Positions 37,039 to 44,869 of a DNA stretch of 64,000 bases are shown here, one piece after another. The DNA is taken from contig NZ_JAIVFL010000001.1 in assembly GCF_022760805.1 (NCBI RefSeq), forward strand, positions 2,294,001-2,358,000, given 5' to 3'. The translations under genes and the position numbers were made by a program. The notes under the pieces are model-generated. The model was not told the origin of the DNA and did no database searches. It worked only from the letters and a program-made list of their open reading frames with translations. The stretch is from Candidatus Mycolicibacterium alkanivorans. Lineage in GTDB: Bacteria; Actinomycetota; Actinomycetes; Mycobacteriales; Mycobacteriaceae. The stretch's first letter is position 1; every line of letters begins with the position of its first letter.

Positions 37039-38133
37039 TCAGCCGCCGGTAACTTCGGCGTAGGCCTTGTTGAACTCCTGGGTCTGCTCGTCGGTGAGTG
37101 CAGCCCACGACTTGAGCTTGTCCAAGGTCGCCTTCGGCGGGTTGATCAACGGGTTGGAGGCCAGGCCCGGGTCGATCCTGTTCAGTTCGTCGGTCATGTC
37201 CGACAGCACCGGCACGTACTGCGTGTGCGCGATCAGCTTGGCGTAATTCGCCCGGTCGTAGACGTAGTTGATCCACTCCTCGGTGGCCTTCTGGTTCTGC
37301 GTGGTGTACGGGATCACCATCGTGTCGACGAACGTCGTGCCGCCGCTCTCGGGCACCACGAACTTCAGGTCCGGATTGTCCTTCTGCAGCTGCACCACGT
37401 CACCCGAATACGCTTGGGCGATAACGCTATTGCCCGCCGCGAGGTCGTCGGCGTAGTCGTTTCCGGTGAACCGCCGGATCTGGCCCTTGTCCTTCTGCTC
37501 CTTGATCAGCTCGACGGCCTTCTGGACGCTTTCCGTCGTGGGATTCTCGAGCGATCCGCCCTGCGAGAGCATGATCATGCCCAGGCCGTCCTGCATGTCG
37601 GACAGCAGGCTGATCTTGCCCTTGAAAGCGGGATCCCACAGATCGTCGATCTTGGTGATGTCGCGACCGGTGGCGGCCTGGTTGTAGGCCAGCGCCGTCA
37701 TTCCGGACATGTACGGCGCACTGAACTTGCGGCCCGGGTCGGCTTTGGCGTCCATGAGGTCGGGGCGCAGGTTCTTCTTGTTGGTCCAACGGCTTTCGCT
37801 GATCCCGTTCAGCCAGCCCAGGCTGTTGAGCCGGGCGGCCAGGAACTGCGTCGGCACCACCAGGTCGGCGCCAATGTCCTGTTTGCGGGACAGCGGCTCC
37901 TTGTTCTTGGCGAACCATTCCTCGTTGTCGTTGAAGTCTTCCTTGTAGTCGACGGTCAGGCCGGTCGCGGTCTGGAAGGCGGCCACGAATCCGTCGGCCA
38001 TGTACAGCGGCCAGTTCGAGATCCGCAGCTTGCCGGTCGCCGGCTTGCCGTCGTCGGACGGGGTCGCGGGGCCGCTGGCGCTGCCCGACGAGTTGTCCGA
38101 CGTGCTACACGCGGCGAGGAATGACGGGCCTAG
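37039..38133 (-). pseudogene. potD: potD 3' part (spermidine/putrescine-binding protein), split by insertion sequences
   Basis: Encodes the lipobox region GPSFLAACSTSDNSSG and a full-length PotD-like mature domain (LRISNWPLYMADGFVAAFQT, DLVVPTQFLAARLN, FTGNDYADDLAAGNSVIAQA, ATEEWINYVYDRANYAKL). The reading frame itself is intact to TGA 37039, but the Tat signal peptide lies 5 kb away at 43087-43180, beyond three IS elements. The open frame continues leftwards into the IS1380 end, which could give an artificial start (38226) but not a signal peptide. Joined to the distal piece the sequence reads AALVL-GPSFLAAC, so the split is recent. It would have captured polyamines for PotABC. Confidence 0.9.
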
Positions 38134-39817
38134 CCTCGATTTTTCGCGCAATGCCCCGGGTGGAGTGTGTTGATACGCGAAAGTGCCTGTCCTGCAAGGA
38201 ATAATAGGACTTCTTAACGGTTCCATTAGCCTGGCTGGAAGGCACTTCGCAGGTGAAGAGTAGCGCAGCGGTTTCCCGAGTGAAAGTGTCCGCGGATGGT
38301 CATGGCGTCGTGTCTCACGCCGGGGTGGGGATGCTGCGGGAACTGGCGGATCTGTCCGGGCTGTCGGCGGGGGTCACCGCGGCGTTGGCCGACACCTATC
38401 GGGGCCCGTGGATCTACCCGCCGGGGGCGGTGTTCGCCGATCTCGCCGCGGCGGTCGCTGACGGCGCGACCTGCATCGACGGGGTCGGGCAGTTGTGCGG
38501 GGACCGTGAGCACGTGTTCGGTCCGGCCGCCTCGACGACCACGATGTGGCGGCTGGTCGACGAGCGGATCGACGCCGCGCACCTGCCGGCGATCCGGGCG
38601 GCGCGCTGCGATGCGCGGGCGGCGGCGTGGGCTGCCGGGGCTGCGCCGGCCGCTGGCAGGTGGCTGCACATCGACCTCGACGCCACCATCACCATCGACC
38701 ATTCCGACAACAAGGAGAACGCGGCCGCGACCTGGAAGAAGACCTACGGTCACCACCCGCTGCTGGCGTTCCTGGACCGCCCCGAGGTCGCCGGCGGCGA
38801 AGCGCTGGCCGGGCTGCTGCGAGCGGGCAACGCCGGCAGCAACACCGCCGCCGATCACATCACCGTGTTGGGCTGGGCGCTGGAATCGCTGCCGGCCGCC
38901 TACCGACCCGACCCGCACGATCCCACCGCCCACAAGATCCTGGTGCGGTCGGATTCCGCCGGTGCCACGCACAAGTTCGCCGCCGAATGCCGCAGGCAAG
39001 GGGTGGGGTTCTCGTTCGGGTTCGCCGTCGACGCCCGCGTGCGCGACGCGGTCGACACCCTCAACCTCGCCGAGGCCTGGTATCCGGCGATCGACTCCAG
39101 CGGCGCGATCCGCGACGGCGCCTGGGTCGCCGAGGCCACCGGCCTGGTCGAGATGAGCAGCTGGCCCGAGGGCACCCGGCTGATCCTGCGCAGGGAACGC
39201 CCCCACCCCGGCGCGCAGCTGCGGTTCACCGACGCCGACGGGATGCGGGTCACCGCCTTCATCACCGACACACCCAACGGCGTCGTCGACGGGCAACTCG
39301 CCGGCCTGGAGCTGCGGCATCGCCAACACGCCCGCGTCGAGGACCGCATCCGCGAGGCCAAAACCACCGGGCTGCGCAACCTGCCCTGCCACGGCTTCGA
39401 TGCCAACGCTGCCTGGCTCGAAATCATCCTCACCGCAACCGATCTCGTGGCCTGGACCAAACTCATCGGCTTCGCCGACCAGCCCGACATCGCCGGCTGC
39501 GAGATCGACACCTTCCGCTACCGCGTCCTGCACGTCGCCGCCCGCATCACCCGCGCCGCCCGACGCACCCACCTGCGCATCGACGCCACATGGCGCTGGG
39601 CCCACGCCATCGCCACCGCATGGCAGCGTCTGCGCACCGCCTTCGGTTGACCACCGCACCACACGTCCACCACGACCCGAAAGACCCACCGGCCCTGGAA
39701 AGCCCGCCACACCGAGCGACACCGGCCAAACCGTCACACCCACCCACCGAAACCGCGCCCGAACAGCCCCAGCCGACCCCGAACCGCACTCCGACCAATT
39801 CGCACGCAAAATCGAGG
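38134..39817 (+). mobile_element. IS1380-family insertion sequence (1684 bp)
   Basis: Bounded by imperfect inverted repeats: left CCTCGATTTTTCGCGC (38134 onward) and, reading inward from 39817, CCTCGATTTTGCGTGC. Both sides carry the 4-bp direct repeat CTAG (38130-38133 and 39818-39821), the duplication length of the IS1380 family. It contains one transposase gene. It inserted at the left edge of the first IS110 element, so it is the younger insertion. Confidence 0.88.
38253..39650 (+). CDS. IS1380 family transposase
   Basis: 465 residues from GTG 38253. DDE transposase of the IS4/IS1380 group: N-terminal helical region (VGMLRELADLSGLSAGVTAAL), the first Asp in WLHIDLDATITIDHSDNKEN, HHPLLAFLDRP, the second acidic site LVRSDSAGATHKF, and the C-terminal DATWRWAHAIATAW block. 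The frame is intact, so the element may still be active. Confidence 0.92.
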   Translation: MKSSAAVSRVKVSADGHGVVSHAGVGMLRELADLSGLSAGVTAALADTYRGPWIYPPGAVFADLAAAVADGATCIDGVGQLCGDREHVFGPAASTTTMWRLVDERIDAAHLPAIRAARCDARAAAWAAGAAPAAGRWLHIDLDATITIDHSDNKENAAATWKKTYGHHPLLAFLDRPEVAGGEALAGLLRAGNAGSNTAADHITVLGWALESLPAAYRPDPHDPTAHKILVRSDSAGATHKFAAECRRQGVGFSFGFAVDARVRDAVDTLNLAEAWYPAIDSSGAIRDGAWVAEATGLVEMSSWPEGTRLILRRERPHPGAQLRFTDADGMRVTAFITDTPNGVVDGQLAGLELRHRQHARVEDRIREAKTTGLRNLPCHGFDANAAWLEIILTATDLVAWTKLIGFADQPDIAGCEIDTFRYRVLHVAARITRAARRTHLRIDATWRWAHAIATAWQRLRTAFG

Positions 39818-39984
39818 CTAGCTTTTGAGGGGCTGCGCCCCGCCGTGGTGGGCGAAAATTTGCTGCTCGTCCGCCGGTCGGGTACGGGGTTGTCTCAGCG
39901 GTGGCCCGGGTTGATGCTGATGGAGTGTTTCGGTCGACCCCGGTCGCTCTATGTTGCCATGTGAGCCCGCAGGCTAGCTTGGGG

Positions 39985-40068
39985 TGGAGGGCACATCTTG
40001 TCCACGGGAACCGTGGAATGTTGCCGTCGAGCACGAGTGTCAGATTCCTGTTTCACTCCCGCCCTCCC
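39985..40068 (+). ncRNA. Candidate IS110 bridge RNA, copy 1
   Basis: GGAGGGC (39986-39992) pairs with GCCCTCC (40061-40067), enclosing about 68 nt that include GGGAACCGTGGAATGTTGCC and TCGAGCACGAGTG. The same block with the same closing stem recurs in copy 2, although the flanks differ. IS110 elements carry their bridge RNA between the left end and the transposase, exactly this position. The guide loops have not been defined. Confidence 0.6.
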
Positions 40069-40122
40069 CGAAACACCCTCCACAACAAGGAATTACGGTA
40101 CATCAGATTGAGGTGATGGGTG

Positions 40123-41364
40123 ATGGATGTGATGCACCCGCGGTGCGCGGGGATCGACTGCTCGAAGAAGGACGCCAAGGTCTGCATCCGGGTGCAAGGC
40201 CACGGCCGGCGGGCCACCGCAGCGACGGTGACGACCTGGGGCGCGACGACCAGCCAGATCCTGGCGCTACGTGAGCACCTGGTGGCAGCCAAGGTCAGCT
40301 GCGTAGTGATCGAGTCCACCAGCGACTATTGGAAACCGTTCTACTACCTGCTCGACGACGAACTCGACGTGGTGCTGGTCAACGCCGCCTCGGTGCGAGG
40401 CCTACCCGGCCGCAAAACCGACGTCTCCGATGCCGCGTGGCTGGCCGATCTGGGCGCCCACGGGCTGGTGAAGGCGTCGTTCGTGCCTCCGGCGCCGATC
40501 CGGGCGTTGCGCGATCTGACCCGCGCCCGCACCGTGATCACCCGCGAACGCACCCGCGAGGTGCAGCGACTGGAGAAACTGCTCGAAGACGCCGGCATCA
40601 AACTGTCCTCGGTGGCCACCGACATCACCGGCGTCTCGGGCCGGGCGATGCTCGAAGCGCTGATCGCGGGCCAGCGTGACCCCGCTGCCCTGGCCGATCT
40701 GGCCCGGCGCCGGCTGCGCTCGAAGATCCCGGCCTTGACCGAAGCGCTGACCGGACGCTTCAACGACCACCACGCGTTCATGGCGCGACTGTTTCTGGAC
40801 CGCATCGACGCCCACACCGCCGACATCGGTCGACTCGATGAGCGCATCGAGGCGGCGATGGAACCTTTTCTCCCGGCCCGGGACCTGCTGATGAGCATCC
40901 CGGGATTCTCCCGGATCGTCGCTGAAGTGTTCATCGCCGAAACCGGCGGCGACATGAGCGTGTTCCCCACCGCCGGGCATCTGGCATCCTGGGCGGGAGT
41001 CTCGCCCGGTTCCAACGAGTCCGCCGGACGGGTCAAATCCACCAAAACCCGGCCCGGCAACCGCTACCTCAAGGGCGTCCTCGGAATCGCCGCGCTGTCC
41101 GCAGCCCGCTCCAAGAACACCTACTTGTCCGCCAAATACAAGCGCATCGCCACCCGACGCGGCCCGATGCGCGCCATCGTCGCCATCGAACACGCCATGA
41201 TCACCGCCGCCCACAACATGCTCACCAACGGCGACTTCTACCGCGACCCCGGCGCGAACTACTACACCGCCCACCAGCCCGCCCGAACCAAATCCCGGGC
41301 AATCAACCAACTCGAATCCCTCGGCTACCGAGTCACACTGGAACCACTCACCCAGTCTGCATAA
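40123..41364 (+). CDS. IS110 family transposase, copy 1
   Basis: 413 residues from ATG 40123 (GTG 40120 possible; copy 2 aligns to the ATG). N-terminal RuvC-like DEDD domain: AGIDCSKKDAKVCI (D), CVVIESTSDYWKP (E), KTDVSDAAWLADLG (DxxD). C-terminal Tnp domain with the serine region: LMSIPGFSRIVAEVFIAET, ASWAGVSPGSNESAGRVKST, RYLKGVLGIAALSA. TTGAGG lies upstream. It recombines DNA guided by a bridge RNA. The frame is intact. Confidence 0.93.
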   Translation: MDVMHPRCAGIDCSKKDAKVCIRVQGHGRRATAATVTTWGATTSQILALREHLVAAKVSCVVIESTSDYWKPFYYLLDDELDVVLVNAASVRGLPGRKTDVSDAAWLADLGAHGLVKASFVPPAPIRALRDLTRARTVITRERTREVQRLEKLLEDAGIKLSSVATDITGVSGRAMLEALIAGQRDPAALADLARRRLRSKIPALTEALTGRFNDHHAFMARLFLDRIDAHTADIGRLDERIEAAMEPFLPARDLLMSIPGFSRIVAEVFIAETGGDMSVFPTAGHLASWAGVSPGSNESAGRVKSTKTRPGNRYLKGVLGIAALSAARSKNTYLSAKYKRIATRRGPMRAIVAIEHAMITAAHNMLTNGDFYRDPGANYYTAHQPARTKSRAINQLESLGYRVTLEPLTQSA

Positions 41365-41598
41365 CCCGCCAAACAAGCAGGGTCACCCGTTGTGGTCACC
41401 CAATTTTCGTGTCAGCAATTCAGGGGCGCTGCGCTGGCCCCTCCGTGGGGACGGAAAATGGTGGCGACCTCACCTGTGCCGATGGTCGACGCCGACTCTG
41501 GCGTGATACCGCGTGAAGGGTGCAGGCTTTCCAGGTGTGTGTTGCGGCCAACCCCGATCAGCCTGTGGTGCCGGTGAGCCTGCGTGTCAGCATGGTGG

Positions 41599-41684
41599 TG
41601 GAGGGCATGATCGTCATCCGCGGGGACCGTGGAGTGTTGCCTTCGAGCACGAGTGAGAGATTTCTGTTTTACCCCCGCCCTCCC
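41599..41684 (+). ncRNA. Candidate IS110 bridge RNA, copy 2
   Basis: GGAGGGC (41600-41606) pairs with GCCCTCC (41677-41683). Inside, GGGGACCGTGGAGTGTTGCC and TCGAGCACGAGTG align with copy 1, whereas the segment just after the left arm (ATGATCGTCATCCGC against ACATCTTGTCCAC) differs, as expected for a variable guide loop. Confidence 0.6.
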
Positions 41685-41738
41685 CGTAACCCACACGCCT
41701 GCAATGAAACTGCAATGGGAATGCTGAGGTGATCGGCG

Positions 41739-42980
41739 ATGGAAGTGATACATCCGCGGTGCGCGGGAATAGATATCTCAAAGAGGGACGCCAAAGTCTG
41801 CGTCCGGGTCCAAGGCTCTGGGAGCACACCGACATCGGCCACGGTGACGACGTGGGGTGCGATGTCGGGTCAGATCCTGGCGTTGCGTGAGCACCTGCTC
41901 GACCAAAGGGTCAACTGTGTGGTGATGGAAGCGACGGGCGATTATTGGAAGCCGTACTTCTACCTCCTCGAAGACACCCTGACGGTGATGCTGGTCAACG
42001 CCCACGACGCCCGCAACATGCCGGGCCGCAAGACCGATGTCTCCGATGCTGCCTGGCTGGCCGATTTGGGTGCGCACGGGTTGCTACGCGGATCGCTGGT
42101 GCCGCCCCAACCAATCCGGGAACTACGCGATCTCACCCGCGCCCGCACCACCCTGACCCGCGACCGCGCACGGCAGGTGCAGCGCATCGAGAAAGTCCTC
42201 GAGGACGCCGGCATCAAACTGTCCTCGGTCGCCACCGACATCATGGGAGTCTCGGGCAGGGCGATGCTGGAGGCCCTCATCGCGGGCCAGTCGGGGCCGG
42301 CGGCGATGGCAGATCTGGCCCAACGCCGGATGCGCTCGAAGATCCCGACCCTCACCGAGGCGCTGACCGGCCGGTTCACCCCCCACCACGGATACTTGAT
42401 CAGGATGCACCTGAATCTGATCGACCAGTACGGGCAGGCGTTAGCCGACCTCGATGACAGGATCGGCGTGGCGGTGACACCTTTAGCGGCGGCCCGGGAA
42501 CTGCTGACGAGCATCCCGGGCGTCTCAAGGATCGTCGCTGAGGTGCTGCTCGCCGAGACCGGCGCCGACATGAGCGTATTTGCCACCGCCGGGCATCTGG
42601 CGTCGTGGGCGGGCACCGCACCCGGATCCAACGAGTCCGCGGGCAAGGTGAAGTCGACCAAAACCCGGCACGGAAACCGGTATTTGAAAGGGGCCCTCGG
42701 GACTGCCGCGCTAGCCGCGTCCCGCTCGAAGGGAACCTACCTCTCAGCCAAATACCGGCGTATCGCCGCCCGTCGAGGTCCGATGAAAGCACTTGTTGCA
42801 CTCGAACATTCCATCCTCGTGGCGGTGTGGAACATGCTCACCAACGGCGAGTTCTACCGTGATCCCGGCGCCGACTACTTCACCCGCCGTATCCCAGCCA
42901 AAACCAAGGCACACGCGATCAGTCAGCTCGAATCCCTCGGCTACCGAGTCAGCCTCCAACCCCTCACCAACACCGCATAA
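41739..42980 (+). CDS. IS110 family transposase, copy 2
   Basis: 413 residues, collinear with copy 1 and alike at most positions but clearly diverged (MEVIHPRCAGIDISKRDAKV against MDVMHPRCAGIDCSKKDAKV). Retained motifs: CVVMEATGDYWKP, KTDVSDAAWLADLG, LTSIPGVSRIVAEVLLAET, ASWAGTAPGSNESAGKVKST. TGAGG precedes the ATG. The intact frame suggests a functional recombinase. The divergence shows that the tandem arose from two related elements, not from a duplication in place. Confidence 0.93.
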   Translation: MEVIHPRCAGIDISKRDAKVCVRVQGSGSTPTSATVTTWGAMSGQILALREHLLDQRVNCVVMEATGDYWKPYFYLLEDTLTVMLVNAHDARNMPGRKTDVSDAAWLADLGAHGLLRGSLVPPQPIRELRDLTRARTTLTRDRARQVQRIEKVLEDAGIKLSSVATDIMGVSGRAMLEALIAGQSGPAAMADLAQRRMRSKIPTLTEALTGRFTPHHGYLIRMHLNLIDQYGQALADLDDRIGVAVTPLAAARELLTSIPGVSRIVAEVLLAETGADMSVFATAGHLASWAGTAPGSNESAGKVKSTKTRHGNRYLKGALGTAALAASRSKGTYLSAKYRRIAARRGPMKALVALEHSILVAVWNMLTNGEFYRDPGADYFTRRIPAKTKAHAISQLESLGYRVSLQPLTNTA

Positions 42981-43070
42981 CAACAACGCGCCAACCTCGA
43001 TCACCCCACCCGCCACAGCTGGCGAGTCACCCACGCACGCCTCACCAGCTGTGGTCACGTGAATTTTCGT

Positions 43071-43086
43071 GAGAGAGAGAGAGAGA
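43071..43086. repeat. (GA)8 microsatellite at the IS110 right end
   Basis: Eight GA units follow TTTTCGT and abut GGACC of potD. Copy 1 has TTTTCGTGTC-AG in the equivalent position, so the run is peculiar to this junction and probably expanded from the AG core. Confidence 0.85.
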
Positions 43087-43180
43087 GGACCAAAGCCGCG
43101 GCGGCAGCGGCGCCGCCGCCGATGAACCGGCGTCGGGACGCGGACTGGGCGAAGATGCGGGGGTCGATCCCATTGGCCAT
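43087..43180 (-). pseudogene. potD: potD 5' part: Tat signal peptide of the interrupted gene
   Basis: Minus strand from ATG 43180: MANGIDPRIFAQSASRRRFI then GGGAAAAALVL, a twin-arginine signal peptide that stops at the IS110 junction. Codons GTC CT(A) GGC bridge across to the piece at 38133, giving the complete SRRRFIGGG...LGPSFLAAC lipoprotein signal. Beyond the junction the frame runs into CTCTCT repeats (LSLSLS) and soon ends. Confidence 0.88.
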
Positions 43181-43503
43181 GAGCCGTGGTGCCTTTCGTA
43201 AGGGGGCGGAGGGTAGTCGAAAGTGATTGTGAGATCGACGACCTTGGCGCGCACCGACGCGACGTCACCGGTGGGCGGTTCCACCGAGATCCGCACCGCC
43301 GGCCGACGGCCACAGCGATCGGTCGCCCTCCGTCACTAAACCATCGCGGATTCGCCGGACATCCGCAACCGATTCCGCAACGAAGTTGGATTTTTGCGAT
43401 GGATTCCCTCGTCGAGACCGCGGTACGAGCGCACCTTACCGTGGAACGGCACCTCGGCGTCGGTGTCGATGGGACGGATCGTAGCCCGGTTCGGGCCTGG
43501 CGA
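43181..43503. other. Intergenic region between potD 5' end and the acyl-CoA dehydrogenase
   Basis: About 320 bp. It should hold the former pot operon promoter. The minus strand has an open frame reading VRISVEPPTGDVASVRAKVV then DLTITFDYPPPPYERH up to the potD start; this looks protein-like but has no stop before potD and is not recognised. A plus-strand MDSLVETAVRAHLTVERH frame (43399-43518) is similarly unassigned. No terminator or RNA is seen. Confidence 0.4.
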
Positions 43504-44646
43504 TCAGGGCTTCGTTAGGCCCCGCGCGATAACCAGCCGCTGGATCTGATTGGTTCCTTCGAAGATCTGCGTGATCTTGGCTTCCCGCATGTAGCGCTCG
43601 ACACGGTAGTCCCGGGTGTAGCCGACGCCGCCGAGCACCTGCACGGCGTCGGTGGTCACCTTCATCGCGGCATCGGTGGCGACGAGCTTGGCGACGCTGG
43701 CCTGCTGCGAGTAGGGAAGTCCGGCGTCGCGGCGCCGGGCCGCATCGAGGTAGGTGGCCCGGGCGCTGGCCACCGCGGCAACCATGTCGGCCAGCAGGAA
43801 GCCCAGCCCCTGGTGGTCGATGATCTTGCGGCCGAATGACGTTCGCTCGTTGGCGTAGGCGCAGGCCTCGTCGAGTGCGGCCTGCGCGATGCCGACGGCC
43901 ACCGCGGCGATACCCAGCCGCCCGGAGTCCAGTGCACTGAAGGCGATCTGCAGACCCTGACCCTCGGCCCCGACGAGGCGGTCGGCGTCGACGACCGCGT
44001 TGTCGTAGAACGCCGAGGTGGTCGGCACGGCGGCCAGGCCCATCTTCTCCTCCGGCTTACCGAAGCTCAGGCCCGGCTGGTCGCCGGGGATCAGAAAGCA
44101 GGACACCCCCTTGGAACCCTCACCCGTCCGGGCGAACAGGGTGTAGAAATCGGCCCGCCCGCCATGGGTGATCCACGACTTCGAGCCGTTGATGACGTAG
44201 CCGCCCTCGGTCAGGGTGGCTGCGCAGCGCAGCGCCGCGGCATCCGAGCCGGCCTGCGGTTCGGACAGGCTGTAGGCGCCGATCTGGTCGCCGGACAACA
44301 TGCCGGTCAGCCAGCGCCGCTTCTGCTCCTCGGTGCCGAAGGTGAGTAGCGGGTGACAAGACAGGCTGTGCACGCTGACCGCCACCGCGACCGACGCCCA
44401 GCGCGCGGCGAGTTCCTCGAGCACCTGCAGGTAGACCTCGAACGGCTGGGCGGCGCCGCCCCACTCCTCGGGCTGAGTCAGGCTCAGCAGTCCCGCTTCA
44501 CCGAGCTGGGCGAAAACACCTTCGGGGTAGGTCTCGGAACGCTCGTGCTCGTCGACGACGGGGCTGAGGATCTTGTCGGCGACGTCGCGGGTCAGGGCGA
44601 TCAGATCGGCGGCGTCCTGATTGGGCAACAGGCGGTCGACGGGCAT
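43504..44646 (-). CDS. Acyl-CoA dehydrogenase
   Basis: 380 residues from ATG 44646 with GAGAGG before it. FAD flavoenzyme that introduces the alpha-beta double bond in acyl-CoA. N-terminal helical domain, middle beta domain with AYSLSEPQAGSDAAALRC and YVINGSKSWITHGG (FAD/substrate loops), and C-terminal helices with LGGVGYTRDYRVERYMREAK and QIFEGTNQIQR, whose Glu (near 363) is the catalytic base. Chain-length specificity is not evident. An inverted repeat spans its promoter. Confidence 0.93.
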   Translation of the reverse strand: MPVDRLLPNQDAADLIALTRDVADKILSPVVDEHERSETYPEGVFAQLGEAGLLSLTQPEEWGGAAQPFEVYLQVLEELAARWASVAVAVSVHSLSCHPLLTFGTEEQKRRWLTGMLSGDQIGAYSLSEPQAGSDAAALRCAATLTEGGYVINGSKSWITHGGRADFYTLFARTGEGSKGVSCFLIPGDQPGLSFGKPEEKMGLAAVPTTSAFYDNAVVDADRLVGAEGQGLQIAFSALDSGRLGIAAVAVGIAQAALDEACAYANERTSFGRKIIDHQGLGFLLADMVAAVASARATYLDAARRRDAGLPYSQQASVAKLVATDAAMKVTTDAVQVLGGVGYTRDYRVERYMREAKITQIFEGTNQIQRLVIARGLTKP

Positions 44647-44662
44647 GGCTGGACCTCTCGAT

Positions 44663-44682
44663 TGGTACTGGGGATAGTACTA
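44663..44682. promoter_or_regulatory. Inverted repeat upstream of the acyl-CoA dehydrogenase (possible operator)
   Basis: TGGTACT-GGGGAT-AGTACTA, arms matching at 6 of 7 positions, lies 17 bp before the ATG and includes a TACTAT that could be the -10 box on the minus strand. This is the size of a FadR/TetR-type fatty-acid operator, but no cognate regulator is in the window. Confidence 0.45.
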
Positions 44683-44856
44683 AATGCCGTGGCGGTGGAA
44701 TCCGTTGCGATGTCGGGCGATTCGGGCGGGTGCTGCGGGTGGTTCGGGGTGACCGTCGACACTGCCCGCACCGACGGCACACCCGCTACCGAACCCAGAT
44801 GCTTTTCGGCTACCGACCGCAACAGGATCAGCTGCCTGGGTGTCGGCGGCGGTGCC

Positions 44857-44862
44857 TAGAGT
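44857..44862 (+). promoter_or_regulatory. -10 box TAGAGT of polA
   Basis: TAGAGT ends 7 nt before GTG 44870, consistent with a leaderless polA transcript. This supports the shorter start over an upstream in-frame ATG at 44840, which would precede the promoter. Confidence 0.5.
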
Positions 44863-44869
44863 TAGGGCC

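Larger units (their letters stand above)
39822..41413 (+). mobile_element. IS110-family element, copy 1
   Basis: Runs from the AG (CT on the other strand) at the potD junction to the AG at 41414-41415. The left end has the hairpin GGGGCTGCGCCCC (39829-39841), a roughly 300-nt non-coding segment and a transposase gene. The right end contains TGTGGTCACCCAATTTTCGT. No terminal inverted repeats or target duplication are seen apart from the CT core, as expected for IS110. Exact ends depend on core assignment by 1-2 nt. Confidence 0.8.
41416..43085 (+). mobile_element. IS110-family element, copy 2 (tandem)
   Basis: Begins right after the AG at 41414-41415, with a left-end hairpin AGGGGC...GCCCCT (41422-41442), a long non-coding segment, a transposase gene and a right end TGTGGTCACGTGAATTTTCG that closely matches that of copy 1. 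It ends in a (GA)8 run against the AG that opens the potD 5' fragment (43086-43087). The two copies are head-to-tail at a shared AG/CT core. Confidence 0.8.

Noticed and set aside
38226..40034. 602-codon minus-strand frame across the IS1380
   Set aside because: Opposite strand of an intact transposase; composition is shadow-like.
43180..43296. potA C-terminus upstream of potD
   Set aside because: The VRISVEPPTGDVASVRA frame faintly recalls a TOBE-like tail but has no stop before potD and no alignable motif, so it was left unassigned.
44840..44869. Upstream ATG for polA
   Set aside because: It precedes the likely -10 box, and homologues do not support the extra residues.
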